This document shows, one piece after another, positions 45,001 to 57,083 of a stretch of 64,000 nucleotides of DNA. The position numbers and the translations under genes are program-made. The stretch is from positions 1 to 64,000 of the forward strand of contig JFHB01000025.1 in NCBI GenBank assembly GCA_000729835.1, written 5' to 3'. Numbering within the stretch: position 1 is the stretch's first letter; each line of letters starts with the position of its first letter. Under the pieces are notes generated by a model, which did not search any database, was not told the DNA's origin, and worked only from the letters and a program-made list of their open reading frames with translations. The DNA is from Atkinsonella hypoxylon. Taxonomy: Eukaryota; Ascomycota; Sordariomycetes; Hypocreales; Clavicipitaceae.

Positions 45001-48000
45001 ACTTTAGCGTTTGAAGCAACGCTTAACGCGATGCGCGAATCGCCACGGATAATCTGGCGAGCAACTACGGAGCAGGCGCCATTTTCATGTGATTGGTTCA
45101 TGCCCCACGATCTCTGGTTGGCTATATTCCCTCTGTAAAGTACCTACCCAGGTAGGTAGATGTGTAAAATTATTCAAGGGCTGTACTCCGTGCTGTATTG
45201 TACCGTACTCCGTACCTCTTAGTACGGCCTTCGTCGAAAGGCTAGCCAGAAGCGTCCTTCCGATAGCCCATACCGGATGTGAAGACCCTAGGTGCCTAGG
45301 ATACACAGCCTAAAGGTATCTCTGAATGGGTATGTACTGGATATTGTACATTCTCACTTAGGTAGGTAGTATAGAGGTGGGGTTTCAAGCTGCCAGGTCA
45401 GCTCCAGCCAATTCGGGGCACTTTGTCCGCTGCAGCACAGCACTAGTATGGTACCGACGAATTTAACCCTTGTAATAAATATACCACCAGCCACAGTTGA
45501 GGCATTTGAAGACTACCAAAAAATTGAAATATATTAAATTAAATTAAAAAATAACTCCCATTCCTAGCTAGGAAATTGAAGCCTCTGCTACGGGGCATGC
45601 TATGCACCTTCCAACTCAATCACGTGCTTGAGCCTTCGAGGCATTGATTCAGTCCACCTATTGTAAGTCGGGTTAATTTGACTACCCCTTGACGAAGTGA
45701 TAGTGTAACGGAACATCAATTGCCCAGAGTGCGAAAGAGACAAGAACTATCAGATATCGCGTTGACACCGCCATAGCGCCAGCCCGGTACCGACGAGGAT
45801 TACATACCAATGAAAAGGCATACTCTTATAGTAGCAGTACCTGCAAGCACTCACGTTAATTACAGAGAGATACGTCATAAGACCCCAACTCGTTAAAGCG
45901 AATTGAAGTCACTTAAGGTCTCTCGCTCAAGTCAGGGTATCGTAGGGCCCGCGTAAATTTATATTGTAACGCCGGGACATTTATGTTCGTCTAGAGACGC
46001 AGTTGATCTTGGTTGCTTCACAGATTTGTGACACTCCACCACTTTTCCTTGAATATAGCCTAATTGTGTACAAAGTGCATGTTTAATTGTGTGTGTTAGA
46101 CTGAAGGGGAGAAGAGATACAAGTAGGGCAGATATGACCGATGCATGCATGTTATTCCCCGATGCCACCCAAGGCGATCGAGAAAGGAGACAAAGAGAAA
46201 CATAGAGGCTTTGCTTATCCTTCCCAGCTGGGTTCTGGGGGCCAATGCTAGTGCAAGATGGACAGGCCTAGGCATTTCATCAAAAGCAGCAAAGCAAGAC
46301 ATGCTGACTATCCTTGTAAGAATCCGTTGGGTAACGTGAGCGTGACAGATGCGGATCAAAGTGGAGGGGTGGAGAGTAAGAAGCGAGGAGGGAGCGAGGG
46401 TGGAAGACGAAGGAGGTGGTGAAAACTGTACAAGAACTGTACGGAGGATTGAGCCATAGGTAGGCATCCACTATCCGCCGTCCGTCATTTTCATTTATTA
46501 ATTAATCTATTGACCATCGAGTATCTGCTCAGTATCTGCTTCCGTACCGGGCTCCTTGGCTCGCCTGCCACTTTCGCTGCCACTTTGCTTGCCGCCCGAA
46601 ACTAGTTGCCTGTCATACTACCTACTAGGTACCTACCTACGATTAGGTAGATATGGTACCCCAGCCAAAATTGATGGATAATACCTTGGGTACATGGACC
46701 TACCTGGTAGCAGCTGACTGGTAGCTGGCTTGGTATCGAGTTGCTGTCAGTGCCAGCGCCTAGAGTTCCCAGGTTGTGACCAACGACTGACCGCTTTACT
46801 TAAACCCGCGTGCCAGGGGTAGAGCGAGGCAGGTTGCAGGCATCCCACCCACTCTATCCCTTCGCACATCATGTAACACTTCCAGGTGCCATCCGTCTGA
46901 TGTTTCAGTATGTGCACACACATGACACACATGACACACATGACGGACGGATGGCAGGCGAAGGGGTGGCATATCTCTCCGAGCGTCATGTCTTGTCTTG
47001 TCCCAGGACGTCTCGGCACAAGGCCCTTGGGTCTAATGACCATTTACCCAACGACGACGAACGACGACGACTTCGAACGAATAGATACGGTATCAACCGC
47101 GCTGCAGATATTGCCAAACATGGCTCCTTTGGGACCAAGATGACTGACTGACGCGGTGTTGTTCTCGCCATTTGCAATGCTGCCGGGACGAGTCCTACGA
47201 CGTTGCTCTTGTCTTTCGGGTACAATAGAGAACTCTGCGTTCTTTCTTTCTCTTTTTTTTTCTTTTTTTTTCGAAGCCCTTGAGTCATCCGTGGCGTGCT
47301 GACATCTTCCTGATACGTACATGCTTCTCGGACAGTTTCCTACGGAATGGATGCTGCGACTGTGAATTATTGGAGTTGTCTTTGTCAAAACCAGCCACCA
47401 AGTGTGGCTAGTTCGTGCAGCGCAGCGCAGTGCACATGATCGACGTTCTACCAGACCAAACAGTACATAAGTCGCACGAATAGCACAGTAGGGGTGGCAC
47501 GGTGGGAGTGTCACAGTAGGAGTGTCACAGTAACAGGGGCACAGTGGGCAGTGAACGTGGGCAATCCCAGGCATTTTGTTCAACAAACAACAACAAAAGC
47601 CGTCGGCCGTGTCCTCCACTACCACCGTGCCCCCCTCTCTGTCCAATGCGACGTCGATCTTTGGCATGTTGGCATGTTGGCATGTCTACGGAGCGGTACA
47701 GTGGTACGACTGCGCAGTGGTGACACCACCTTTTATCGGAAACAGGTTTGTTTACTTTTCCGGGACACGACACGACACTCCGTCCATCATCCCCTCGTTG
47801 CTCACGCCACGCCACGCCACGCCAAGCCCCGCTCTGGAAGCAATTCCATTGTCCCATCGCCCATCGAGATGCCGTCGAGTTGACTGGAGCATCCATCTAG
47901 ATACACTACCGGGTTGACGCATAGGCAGCAGTTCCACCCGTGCCAAGGAGCGGACGAAACGTATCTTGGTGGCGCTAGAACTTGCCACGACTGGACTACC

Positions 48001-50367
48001 AACCAACCTACCTACCTACCTACCCATGGCTCTCGGCCGACAAACAATCACTTTCAGGACGTGAATTACATTACACTTTCCGTTCAATATAGCACCCAAG
48101 AGGAGATAGTGGGGTCGGCTCTGAACCCTACCAGCCAGTACCTTGTATCTACAAGGCGCCATGTTGCTCCCCAGGTTAGAATCCGGCTGGCTACGAGATT
48201 TTTGGTCCGGAAGGGGTTTCGAGTACTCTATACCGGGAAAGTGGATAATACATCATAATTCCAGCCCGGGATCTGTCACAAGTTGTCATTAGCTAAGTTG
48301 GCATGCTTTTCCTCGCCCTGAGCACATGCATGGGCTTCGCGCTCCGCTCCACTCCAAAGCATCGTTCGTAACACGACATCAGACTAACTCCTGCGCAAAC
48401 CTTGCATCTGGAACCGAAGCTCCATCAGGCACGTGTAATTTCTTCCGCGTAAGATTGTCTTTGCAAAGTGATGCAAGGAGTTGCTTCATCACGTACACGG
48501 ATGTAACACGGCAAGACGAGCTCGTCATCACCTCTTGCGTCGCAGGCAGTCCAGTTTCCCAAGGCATGGCATCATCATTCTTCGCTACACGCTAGACCCT
48601 TTGACCGAATACTCGGGTCTTACCTATCCCAAGGGCAGATCAACGGCCAGCCAGGCGAAAGTCACGTCTTTGCTCTGGCACCGAGCCAGCTGCGGCCTCT
48701 TCAAAGCAAGATGATGGCTCAATAACCCCATGATGGACAGCTGTTGCATAGCTCACCGCATAGTAATCATGGCTTCGTATGGTATGCTAGACAAGCACAT
48801 TGGTCAAAGGCTAGCAAAGATGTACGAGTCATTGTCAGCTTCACCGAGGCTCAAAGAAAGACAGGACTACTTAGAGGAGACTGTCCCGGACTGCAATGAA
48901 ACAGTGTTAACCAGAACGGTTGACGCAAAGGCTCTCCCAGGTTGGTACATGCTCCAAGTGCATGATCAAAAAAGCAAGACAAAACAGGACAAGGACGGTG
49001 TGCTTTACCCTTCCCAGCGTCCGACGATCCAGTCCATTTACGGAGGACATGCATTGCATACATGGATGGCACTTCCCCTTTCCCCCATCCGAAGAAGCAG
49101 CAAAGGGACAAGAGTGCAGTGCAGTGTCTACAGGGAAGCAGCGTGCCAGGCCCATTGCAAACTCACCCCGCCCCGCTACCAAGCGCCCCTAAAAAAGAAA
49201 AAATGACAGTGGCAAGAGGGTACTTAGAGTGTGAGTGTCTGGGAGACTTGGCTTTTTCCTTCTTCCCATTCAGTGCATGCATACAAGTCTTTTCATATTT
49301 CCTAGCTGTCTGCTTTTGTTTTAGACCGTGCATAGGGAAAATTACTTTATTTCCCGGGAGAAAAAAAAAAGAAAGGGCGGGTTTGCGCGGCTGCTTTTGC
49401 TGTTCCCTTCTTTTCAAACTGGATTGGAATGGGAAGTGTACGCCCAAGGACGCGGTCCCCTGAGGACATGCAAAAACGTCTATCCGGGTTTCGCCTTTTG
49501 ATTCGCCCTCCAGTTCGCCCTCCGGTTCGTCCATGGTTCATATAGACCAGGAGTCGGAGTCCTTAGGACCCTTGGGTACCTACTAGGTTTGCTACGTCGC
49601 GACAGGGTACACAGGATTGCACCCTCCCAAATTATGTGTGTGTCCCTGTCCGTGTCCCTGTCCGAGCAGCCGTTCTAGCCAAAGTGCCACCGCAGATCCA
49701 GGCAACACCAATTCCCCAGCTCGAAACCAATGTCTTGGGCGTGAGATCAACGCCCGTCGTATCACTCACTCTCTGTTCATTCTCCCCATTTCTCCTCCCC
49801 CGCATTGCCCTGCCCGCATTGCCGTTGGAACAATCACGGCACCTTGATGACAACGCTGCCGGACACAAAAACGGCTCATTGGACCGTTTTTTTGCGAGCC
49901 GTCTTTTTTTTTTTTTTTTTCCCTTGTAGTCGCACGGGAATGAGCATTTGCCTTGGCGTCTGAACTCCTCTCCTCACGGGACGTTCTGCAAATGTTGGTG
50001 TGATGGGTTACGTAGGTTTGTCCTGTGCTATCTGACGTGGCTACCGCTGCACCTGCCACGCACGGTGATCAAAGTACTCTTTACGTTGGACGATCTAAAT
50101 TATAGGCGACTTTCTCAACTACGTAGCCAAGGTCAACTTGAATTCGTGCAGGGTAAGCTAGCAAGCACAAGCCCATCAGGCATCTTGTCATTCTTTATGT
50201 ATTTTTACATTTATATAAGAGGTTTTTTTTCTTTTTCTTTTTTTTTTGGTGTTTTATCTTTACCTTTTCTTTTCTTTCGCGCTGGTTCGCTGCATGCATC
50301 TCATGTTCTAGTGAACGTCAGTTCCCAAGTACCCCTTGGATCATCTTCATACAACAAGCGCCCAACC
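42001..50367. other. Gene desert, no recognisable coding gene
   Basis: I find no protein gene I can support over 8.4 kb. The motif TACTCCGTA recurs at 42234-42242, 42634-42642, 43745-43753 and 45206-45214. Short tandem repeats are common: CCAGTCTCCAGT at 44088-44108, AGAGCACAC at 44168-44200, ACACATGAC at 46917-46944, GGCATGTT at 47662-47682 and CCACG at 47803-47826. Unassigned frames include 42780-43064 (-, 94 codons), 47044-47667 (-, 207 codons) and 48730-49206 (+, 158 codons). None shows a domain or convincing splice structure. Long non-coding transcripts are possible but not visible from sequence. Confidence 0.45.
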
Positions 50368-53300
50368 CTAATACGTGGCTTGCTCAATCTGCCAAGCTGC
50401 CGTCTTGGCACGCTCACGCACATCCAGGTCCCGATCCTGCAGCTTCAAGTGATCCATCTTTGTGTGAAAGCCAAGCCGTTTCAGTTCATGAGCTCGCTGT
50501 GAGCACGCCTGTGCCTCGCTCTCGTCTTCCTGCCACGTGAGATTGATAATGAGATGGCAGAGGGACGCGCGCACACTACGGTCTCTACTCGTAGCTTGGG
50601 CGGCGAGCAGCTTGAGAAGCTCCGACTGAGCAATGACCAGCTGTCGATGGCGCGGAATGCTCGCCGCCATGTGCACCAAGATGCAAATCACGGCCACGAC
50701 GATCTTGGCCTGTGGATGGACAACCTTGGTCTCTCTGCCCACTGTGCGCCCTCGTCTCGAGAATGGGTTCAACGTCCTCGTCCGTAGTTTCGACGACAGA
50801 ATCTCGAATAGTCGATCCTGTCCCAGCTCGCTAAACAAGTAATCAATCATCTCCGTCGTTTCAGATGGCCCTTCTGCTAATGGATTGCTTGGTTCCGGCC
50901 GTCCAATCAGGTTTCTGATAAAGTCTAATCCTTGTTCTTGAATCGCAACATCATCGTTCCTGGCTTTACGCGAGGGATTGGTTTCCAAGTCTCGAATTAT
51001 GGCCAACCGGTCCTCTGCCTGTCGTAACCTTGATGATTGAGAGGTATCCAGTTGCTGAATCAGCCCGTTCTCTCCGTAAAACCAACGCAAGGGCTCGTCT
51101 GATGACTGCATATCCACATCCTCATCTGTGTCATCACCGGACGCTTCTTTGCCCCCCAGACCAAAAAAGGAGACTTCATGATTGTTGTCACAGATCAACT
51201 GAACTAACCAACCCGGCTCCAGGGTTTCCAAGCACGCTTTCTTCAAGTCTGGTCCGACTGCGTCCACAAGATGCTTAAGTGCCCATAGAGCATTTAGGCG
51301 CAGTGCAGGGTTATCAGAATGTGCGTGATCGCACAGAATTTTCATGACACCCAGTTCGGTAAGTTTCTAAATTACAAGAATCGTCAGTCTTTGTTGTTCT
51401 CTATGCCTGGAAATCGCTTGTATGCTAGCCATACAGTCGAATGCTTACCTCACGAACAGGACTGACTTCAACGACCAGATTGATTACCGTCGCTGTGGCG
51501 GCAATCTGAACGTTCACATCAGGATGGCGTAGATATCGAAAGATGGGCATCGTCACTGTATTGTCGATCAAAGCTGTTCGCAGAATGCTCACTGAGCGGG
51601 CCAAAGTCCGAACAACATGACATGCAGCGATTATGACAGACAAGGGGTTCGTGCCGTACGCTGGCGAGGCTGCGGTGCGTAGCTGCTCCTTCGGTACCAT
51701 CTCTGTGACCATCTTCGGTTTCCTCGGAAATTCGGCCAGACTTTCTACCACATACGGCACCAAGTCCTCTGCAACAAGAGCCTTTCTGTAGTCTTCCTTG
51801 CCTGCTGATAAGGCGGCGATGGCTTTGAGGCAAGACTCCCGCATGCGAGTATTGTGAGCGACAAGGGGATCCAGCCCATTATCTCCCAGTTGTGCGATAG
51901 ATGATGTGCTTTCAACGTCCATCCCAGTATCAGGGTGAGGAGACCATTGCTTAGGCTGGGCCGCGTCCGCCAATGGTTGGTAGGATCGCTTGAGTAGTTT
52001 GGCCAGCACCTTGATCGCGTCACAGTCAACGGCGGCTTTTTGAAGATATTCGCTGTCGGTGATCAATCTAGCCAGAACAGCAGGCCCCATTTCTAAAATG
52101 CGAAGCTCGACTGCATTCGATATGTCCAATACATCTAATCCGTCTCGGTCATTCTTTGAAATCAATCCTACCAGAATCGGTACCACGAGCAAACCAATCG
52201 TAGTTTCTCGCACGCCTTTACGACCAAGACCCGCCTTGAACAATGCCGCAAGAACTGCCACTGCCATCAATCGATCAAAGTCATTCAGCGAGCGTACTAA
52301 GTGTATGACCCAGGGAATGAGAGGACTTTCTATGTCCTCATCGACTGTAACTGTACTGTAACTTGGGGTCTGCAATCGTGGAGAATCCCACATTGCGGAA
52401 ACGCCGAATTTATTCAACGATGTCCTACTCGAGGTACTGGATTCGACTCGGTCAGGCGTTGAGAGTGAAAACTGTGGCGCAGATTGTACTTTTGAAAGTG
52501 GCGTCGGCAGACGAGGGAGAATAAATTCCATAGCCGTCAAAGCCTGCTGGCTCGAAGAATAGGAGCTCTTGGACGGTTCGAACCTGATGCTGGGGAAAGT
52601 GGCGAGGAAAGCTGGAGAATAAACCAGTCTGTTGGCTCGATATCTAGAATCGCCGATAACGCAGCTGATGGCTTCAAGTAGAGAACCTATTCTGGAGCCT
52701 GGCGCGGCAGGGCCGGGGAAAACCTCGATGAGACCATCCCTGAATGCGAGATCCTTGGCTCCGGGCACTACCAGGCCATCGGCAACTGCGAATTTGGCCA
52801 GCTGAGCTGCCAAAGAGTCCAAAATTCCTCCCATCACGAGAGCATTTTGATGTCTATCTTCCCGACATAAGCGGCATATTAATGTAGATGCAAGTCTGAC
52901 CTGGGATTGATATAGATATTTCGATGATGTCATGGACAGCATTGCATTGAGAGACTCGATATTTGACGACGTGAATACATTATCGGCGAGACTTTGCACG
53001 TCGAGGGGTGATGTCGGAAGTGCCAGGGCTGCAGTAGTTGAAATGTCTACCAACGCTCGCAGCGACGCAACCACAATCTGGGGAGGGCTCGTATAAGGTG
53101 AAATATTGCTCAAAATAGCAGGTACTACGCGAGCGGCATGAAGGGAAGAGAGAAACGCTGGTCCACCTGCATATCAAGACTTAGAACATGAAAACTCATG
53201 CTTTACCAAAGGCGACGTCGTGAATAGATGGAACAGCAGAGCATCCAAATTAGAGCCGCAGCCGCAGCCGCAGCCACATCGAGGGAGGGGGTTTCGTTCG

Positions 53301-53598
53301 TACCATTAGCAAAACTGGCGACTAGCTGGAGAGCTTGAAGCCTCACAGAATCCTCGTCAGATAGCGGCGGCGGGGAGAGCTGAATGAGCACATCTTTCCC
53401 ACTGGCTTTTGAAGATGATCTGTCAGACATCAACGTTCTGACTATAGGTTCTAGGACGCCTAGACCGATCCATGCCTCTTTCTTTTGTACGTGTCCGACG
53501 ATATCGTTCTTGAGAGCCTGCAGCGCCGTAGCCTGTTCGGACAGCGTCTTGGCATTTCGAAGCTGCGAAAGAATGGGTGAGTTCTGGGGTCGAGCCAT
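50368..53598 (-). CDS. GID5: Armadillo-repeat scaffold of the GID/CTLH E3 ligase (Gid5/Vid28, ARMC8)
   Basis: Minus-strand exons 53304-53598, 51449-53166 and 50368-51366 give 1003 aa. Gid5/ARMC8 bridges substrate receptors to the GID/CTLH ubiquitin ligase, which in yeast degrades gluconeogenic enzymes. The N-terminus (SPILSQLRNAKTLSEQATALQALKNDIVGH then QKKEAWIGLGVLEPIV) matches the ARMC8 start. Repeated armadillo helices follow: LQALQLVASFA, PPQIVVASLRALVDIS, ACHVVRTLARSVSILR, VNVQIAATATVINLVVE, LRLNALWALKHLVDA and RASLCHLIINLTW. The C-terminus (HELKRLGFHTKMDHLKLQDRDLDVRERAKTA) is the conserved ARMC8 ending. Intron 1 (137 nt) has no AG until the acceptor at 53167, so one intron is the only frame-consistent choice; it includes a (GCAGCC)n repeat. 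Confidence 0.87.
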
Positions 53599-54868
53599 AG
53601 AGTCAGTCAGGGCTGAAGCTGCAATTGACGTTGCTTCTACTCTCTAATGTTGTCGACGCATTGGCATCCCGAGAGGAGCCGGGCCGGTCGACGCGATAAA
53701 TCGAGCTGCAAAGTGTGCGTTGCTGATGTATTGATCAGGCTAGTTGTAACACGAGTTCAAGACGTGATCGTGTAGGCCAAGGATGCCTAGTTTCGGGTTG
53801 GAATACGAATAGAGATTTTCAGACCAAATATACCAGAGCTTCTCCACGATGACGAAGCTCGAAGATGACAATAACGAGACGGCTGGTTACATACAGTTGG
53901 GAGCACGTGCATTCTTATCTTATCAGTTCTAATGAAATACATGTGCCAGGTAGGTACTTGCGCCAACCCAGATTCTGGTGACCGGCTCAGTTTCGTTATC
54001 AATTGTAAGACAGCTTCAATCATCACAGAGAGGTCTATACTACCTATGTTTTTCCTGTTGGGTCGAGCCTACAAGCGCATGACTGTCTCCCGAACTAGGC
54101 TGGCGGGCGATGAGTACTTGGCACCTGTCCCCCCCCCCCCTATGAGGGTGGGCGCTAAGCTGGTTTCTGGTGACAGTCACGAACTCAAAGCGAGAAGCCT
54201 GCTTAGTAAGTTGGACTCTTGACGAGTCGAAACAAAAGTGCAATTGCTGTGCTCATTTCTATTGCTTCTATTATTGCATTATATGTGCTTTGAGTTGAGC
54301 TCACTCTCGACGCTTCTATTTCTTTAGTTAGAGTCAAAACATACAAAGGTCTGCAGCATCCTGGCCCAATGCTCGGAAGTCGGCCGCAAATGGCGTGTTG
54401 TGAGAATCCCAAGCCCCGAAGCGCTCATCGGTACCCCTTGCAGCTTGCAGGGAAAAGAAAAAAAGACTATCGTTGGGGTATTGGAATTAAGTCCTGTCAT
54501 CGATGATCACTCTACAGGGCTATGCCTAAAGGAGATGTTATGTCGTGGAATAAGCTTACTACGACATGCGAAGCGTGGTTGCGGCCGAACTTGGTTGATG
54601 ACCGACAACAGACATCATCGCCCCCAAATCTTATTTACTTGTGCTTACACTTGGGTAATATGCATGGGTACATGTGATTGTCCGTATTGTAAACAGCTAA
54701 AGCAGACTTGGTCGTCGCTGGAGAATACAATCTTTAGCCCGGCCGCCAAACTATAAAGAGCAGATACGCATTGAGCGACAATTGCGTTTTGAAACACCAG
54801 GTTCACTCCAGTCTCATAGAACAACCGCACTCGCAAAACTGAGAAGATTCACTTCGCAATTCGACGCA
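53599..54868. other. Divergent intergenic region
   Basis: It lies between the starts of GID5 and the small secreted-protein gene. A C-run (54129-54139) is present. Frames up to 118 codons show no domain. A TATA-like CTATAAAG lies at about 54752, roughly 115 bp before the next start codon. Confidence 0.45.
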
Positions 54869-55404
54869 ATGCTTACACTGCGAACCGTCGTGATTGGCAC
54901 TCTGGCCCTTGCCACAGGAGCCGCCGCTAATGGATTTTGGCTGGCCAAGAATTCTTTACACGGGCTCGGAGGCCAGTTTGACCCCAAGGGATGGCTGTAT
55001 ATATTCGTCGACGACATCAAGAACTGTCGTCAGATCAGCCATGCTCCTCTTCTTAACGGCCATAGTGATGTCAGTAAGGGCCAGGGCGTCCGCGTCAAGT
55101 GGAAGGGCCAGGGCGATAAGATTGAAAAGCTCGTACCGCTTGAGGTCGAGTGGAATACTGGCAAAGCTCACGCCAGTAAGTATGGTTTTACTTCCCATCT
55201 CTGTGTATTCGTACCATGCTAACTTAATCCCCCTTCCCAGCTTGGTATGCAAGTAGGGATGGAGCTGTTGTGGATGTTCAGGGAAAGCAGCTATTCAAGT
55301 GCAAAGCTGACACAACTCAGCAAAAGTCGTGCAACCTGCCGGCTGCCGGCACCGCGGACGTCATCAGCATTCTTCACTGCGACGGCCCCAAGCCAGCACA
55401 GTAA
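54869..55404 (+). CDS. Small secreted protein with four cysteines
   Basis: Exons 54869-55175 and 55241-55404 give 156 aa. The intron is GTAAGT...CCCAG with a GCTAAC branch point. A signal peptide is clear (MLTLRTVVIGTLALATGAAA), with cleavage probably before NGFW. The mature part has four cysteines (NCRQ, FKCKA, KSCNLP, LHCDG), a pattern able to form two disulfides, plus a WNTGKAHASTWYASRDGAVV core. I do not recognise a family. Size, signal and cysteines fit a secreted effector-like or host-interaction protein, but that is inference. The stop TAA (55402-55404) lies inside a perfect donor sequence, CA|GTAAGT, so a longer spliced form is conceivable. Confidence 0.68.
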
Positions 55405-57083
55405 GTGGAGAGAGCGTGGGCGATGATGAAGGATATGAAAGAGCGGTCGGTGGTTACGCAATGATGACCTGGAGACTGAAGTAAGGTTGGCGTATGATTG
55501 ATTGATGTCAGGGTTGTAGGATGAGGCATCTTGTCGGCTCTCTTCATGTGCGCAGCACACACAGTTGTGATTGGACTTTTGTTCTTCAGTTCAGGTTTAC
55601 TCGCTATATCGAATGAGTAGTCCTCACGTGGGCTTACAAGTAAACACTATCGTATTCACTTTTCCAGTTATGGATATATATGTATCAGCTCAACATGATT
55701 CGAATCCTGCCCATATCTGGAAAGCCCACTTAGCCTCCTAAGCAAGACATGATGAGAATGCAGACACCAAGCCCAAAATCCATATGCATGCTTCAAATCC
55801 ATGCATAAAACGCTTGTGGAGGCGGAAAGCACGAATCATCTCGCCCGGTGCGCACACGAGGGTTTAGGACTGGCGTGTATTCGCTGGCCAAGGTTAATCT
55901 GGTCTCGGACTGGCGACGCTGGTTTAATACTGGGCCTGCTTTCTTGGCTTCTGGATGCGACCTTCTGGGGAGTTTATTACAGGACAATGACGAGCAGTTA
56001 GACTGGTTCTTGGAAAGGAGGGGATTAGGTACCTAGGAGGGGCCTTATGCAAGGCGAACAGCACATGAGTCAGCTTGCCACCCGGTAATGGGTATAATAC
56101 ACGTGAGCGTCGACGCCCTGAAGCACTCCAGCACCACAACCAGAACCACAGCCAGCGGCCGCAGGGCCAATCAATTAATTCCATGTCCACGCGTTGGGGC
56201 GCGCTTTGCTACTTTCGCCCCTCTCCACTCGTCCCTCTCCTCCCTTGCTTGCATCGCAAGGGCTTGGCTTGGCACGACTTGGGGCTAAGTGAGAATCACT
56301 TGTATCCCAAAAGGCTCCGGCTGCCACAGGCTCCGCGTTGTTGTCGTCAAACTGGGTAGTTTGACATGTAGTTCATCCATCCGTCCTACCATACCATCAT
56401 ACGACCATCCCGTCCATCCTTTTCCTGCCGTTTTGTGTCTGTTCCCAATTCTCAAAATTCCCATCCTGTGTTGTCACTTGTTCCTGCGTCGCACAACAGG
56501 GTCTGGAACCCTGACCGCGTCAAGTGGTCCAATACGAAGACAAAGACGAGCCAGACCCGACAACGGTGCTTGTCGGCATCGCCTACTATACTTGTGCTGC
56601 TGGCTGGTGTGTTTGCACCATATTACATATTAAACGTTAATACAGCGCCAGCTGCCAATTATTAGTCGCCTGCCCGGCTGCCTGGCGCCACCTTCTCGAG
56701 CCGCCACACGCAGACGCCAAAACCGGTTACTCACGGCCAAAATCCTGACAAAATATAAGAAGAAAACTCTCAATTGCGACTCAGGTGTAGTGATACGTAG
56801 GCAGTTTTCACCCTCGCTCTCACCATCTCCGGCTTGTCTTTTAAAAAGTTTACGTTGCGTCCATCACCAACTCGAGCGACGCCAACCCGGTGCATTTGCC
56901 CAAAAAGAAAACTCCGAGGCGGAAACTCATTTCCTCGTTCAATGCATTGCATTTGCTGCTGTGTCCCCGCCGGCGCTGCCAAATCATAGCGGGGAGGTTT
57001 CAGAATCGACGTCCGGACTGGCTCTTTATTCAGCTTCGTTATACCGCTGTTTCGATGCATACGATAATGCGCTGCATACCAAG
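55405..57083. other. Intergenic region, Pho80-like gene promoter
   Basis: No gene recognised. It includes repeated CATGCATGC near 55775-55795. The reading frame of the next gene stays open upstream for about 98 codons but lacks any in-frame ATG, so it is leader sequence. Confidence 0.45.

Noticed and set aside
47044..47667. 207-codon minus-strand frame
   Set aside because: No recognisable motif, repeat-influenced composition and overlapping frames on the other strand; not enough to call a gene.
48730..49206. 158-codon plus-strand frame ending in a lysine run
   Set aside because: No family resemblance, the end is an A-run, and no promoter or intron support; recorded only as unassigned.
53203..53303. 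Extension of GID5 exon 1 through the Ala-rich (GCAGCC)n stretch
   Set aside because: Using the GTAAAG donor there puts exon 2 out of frame; the single 137-nt intron keeps the armadillo protein intact.
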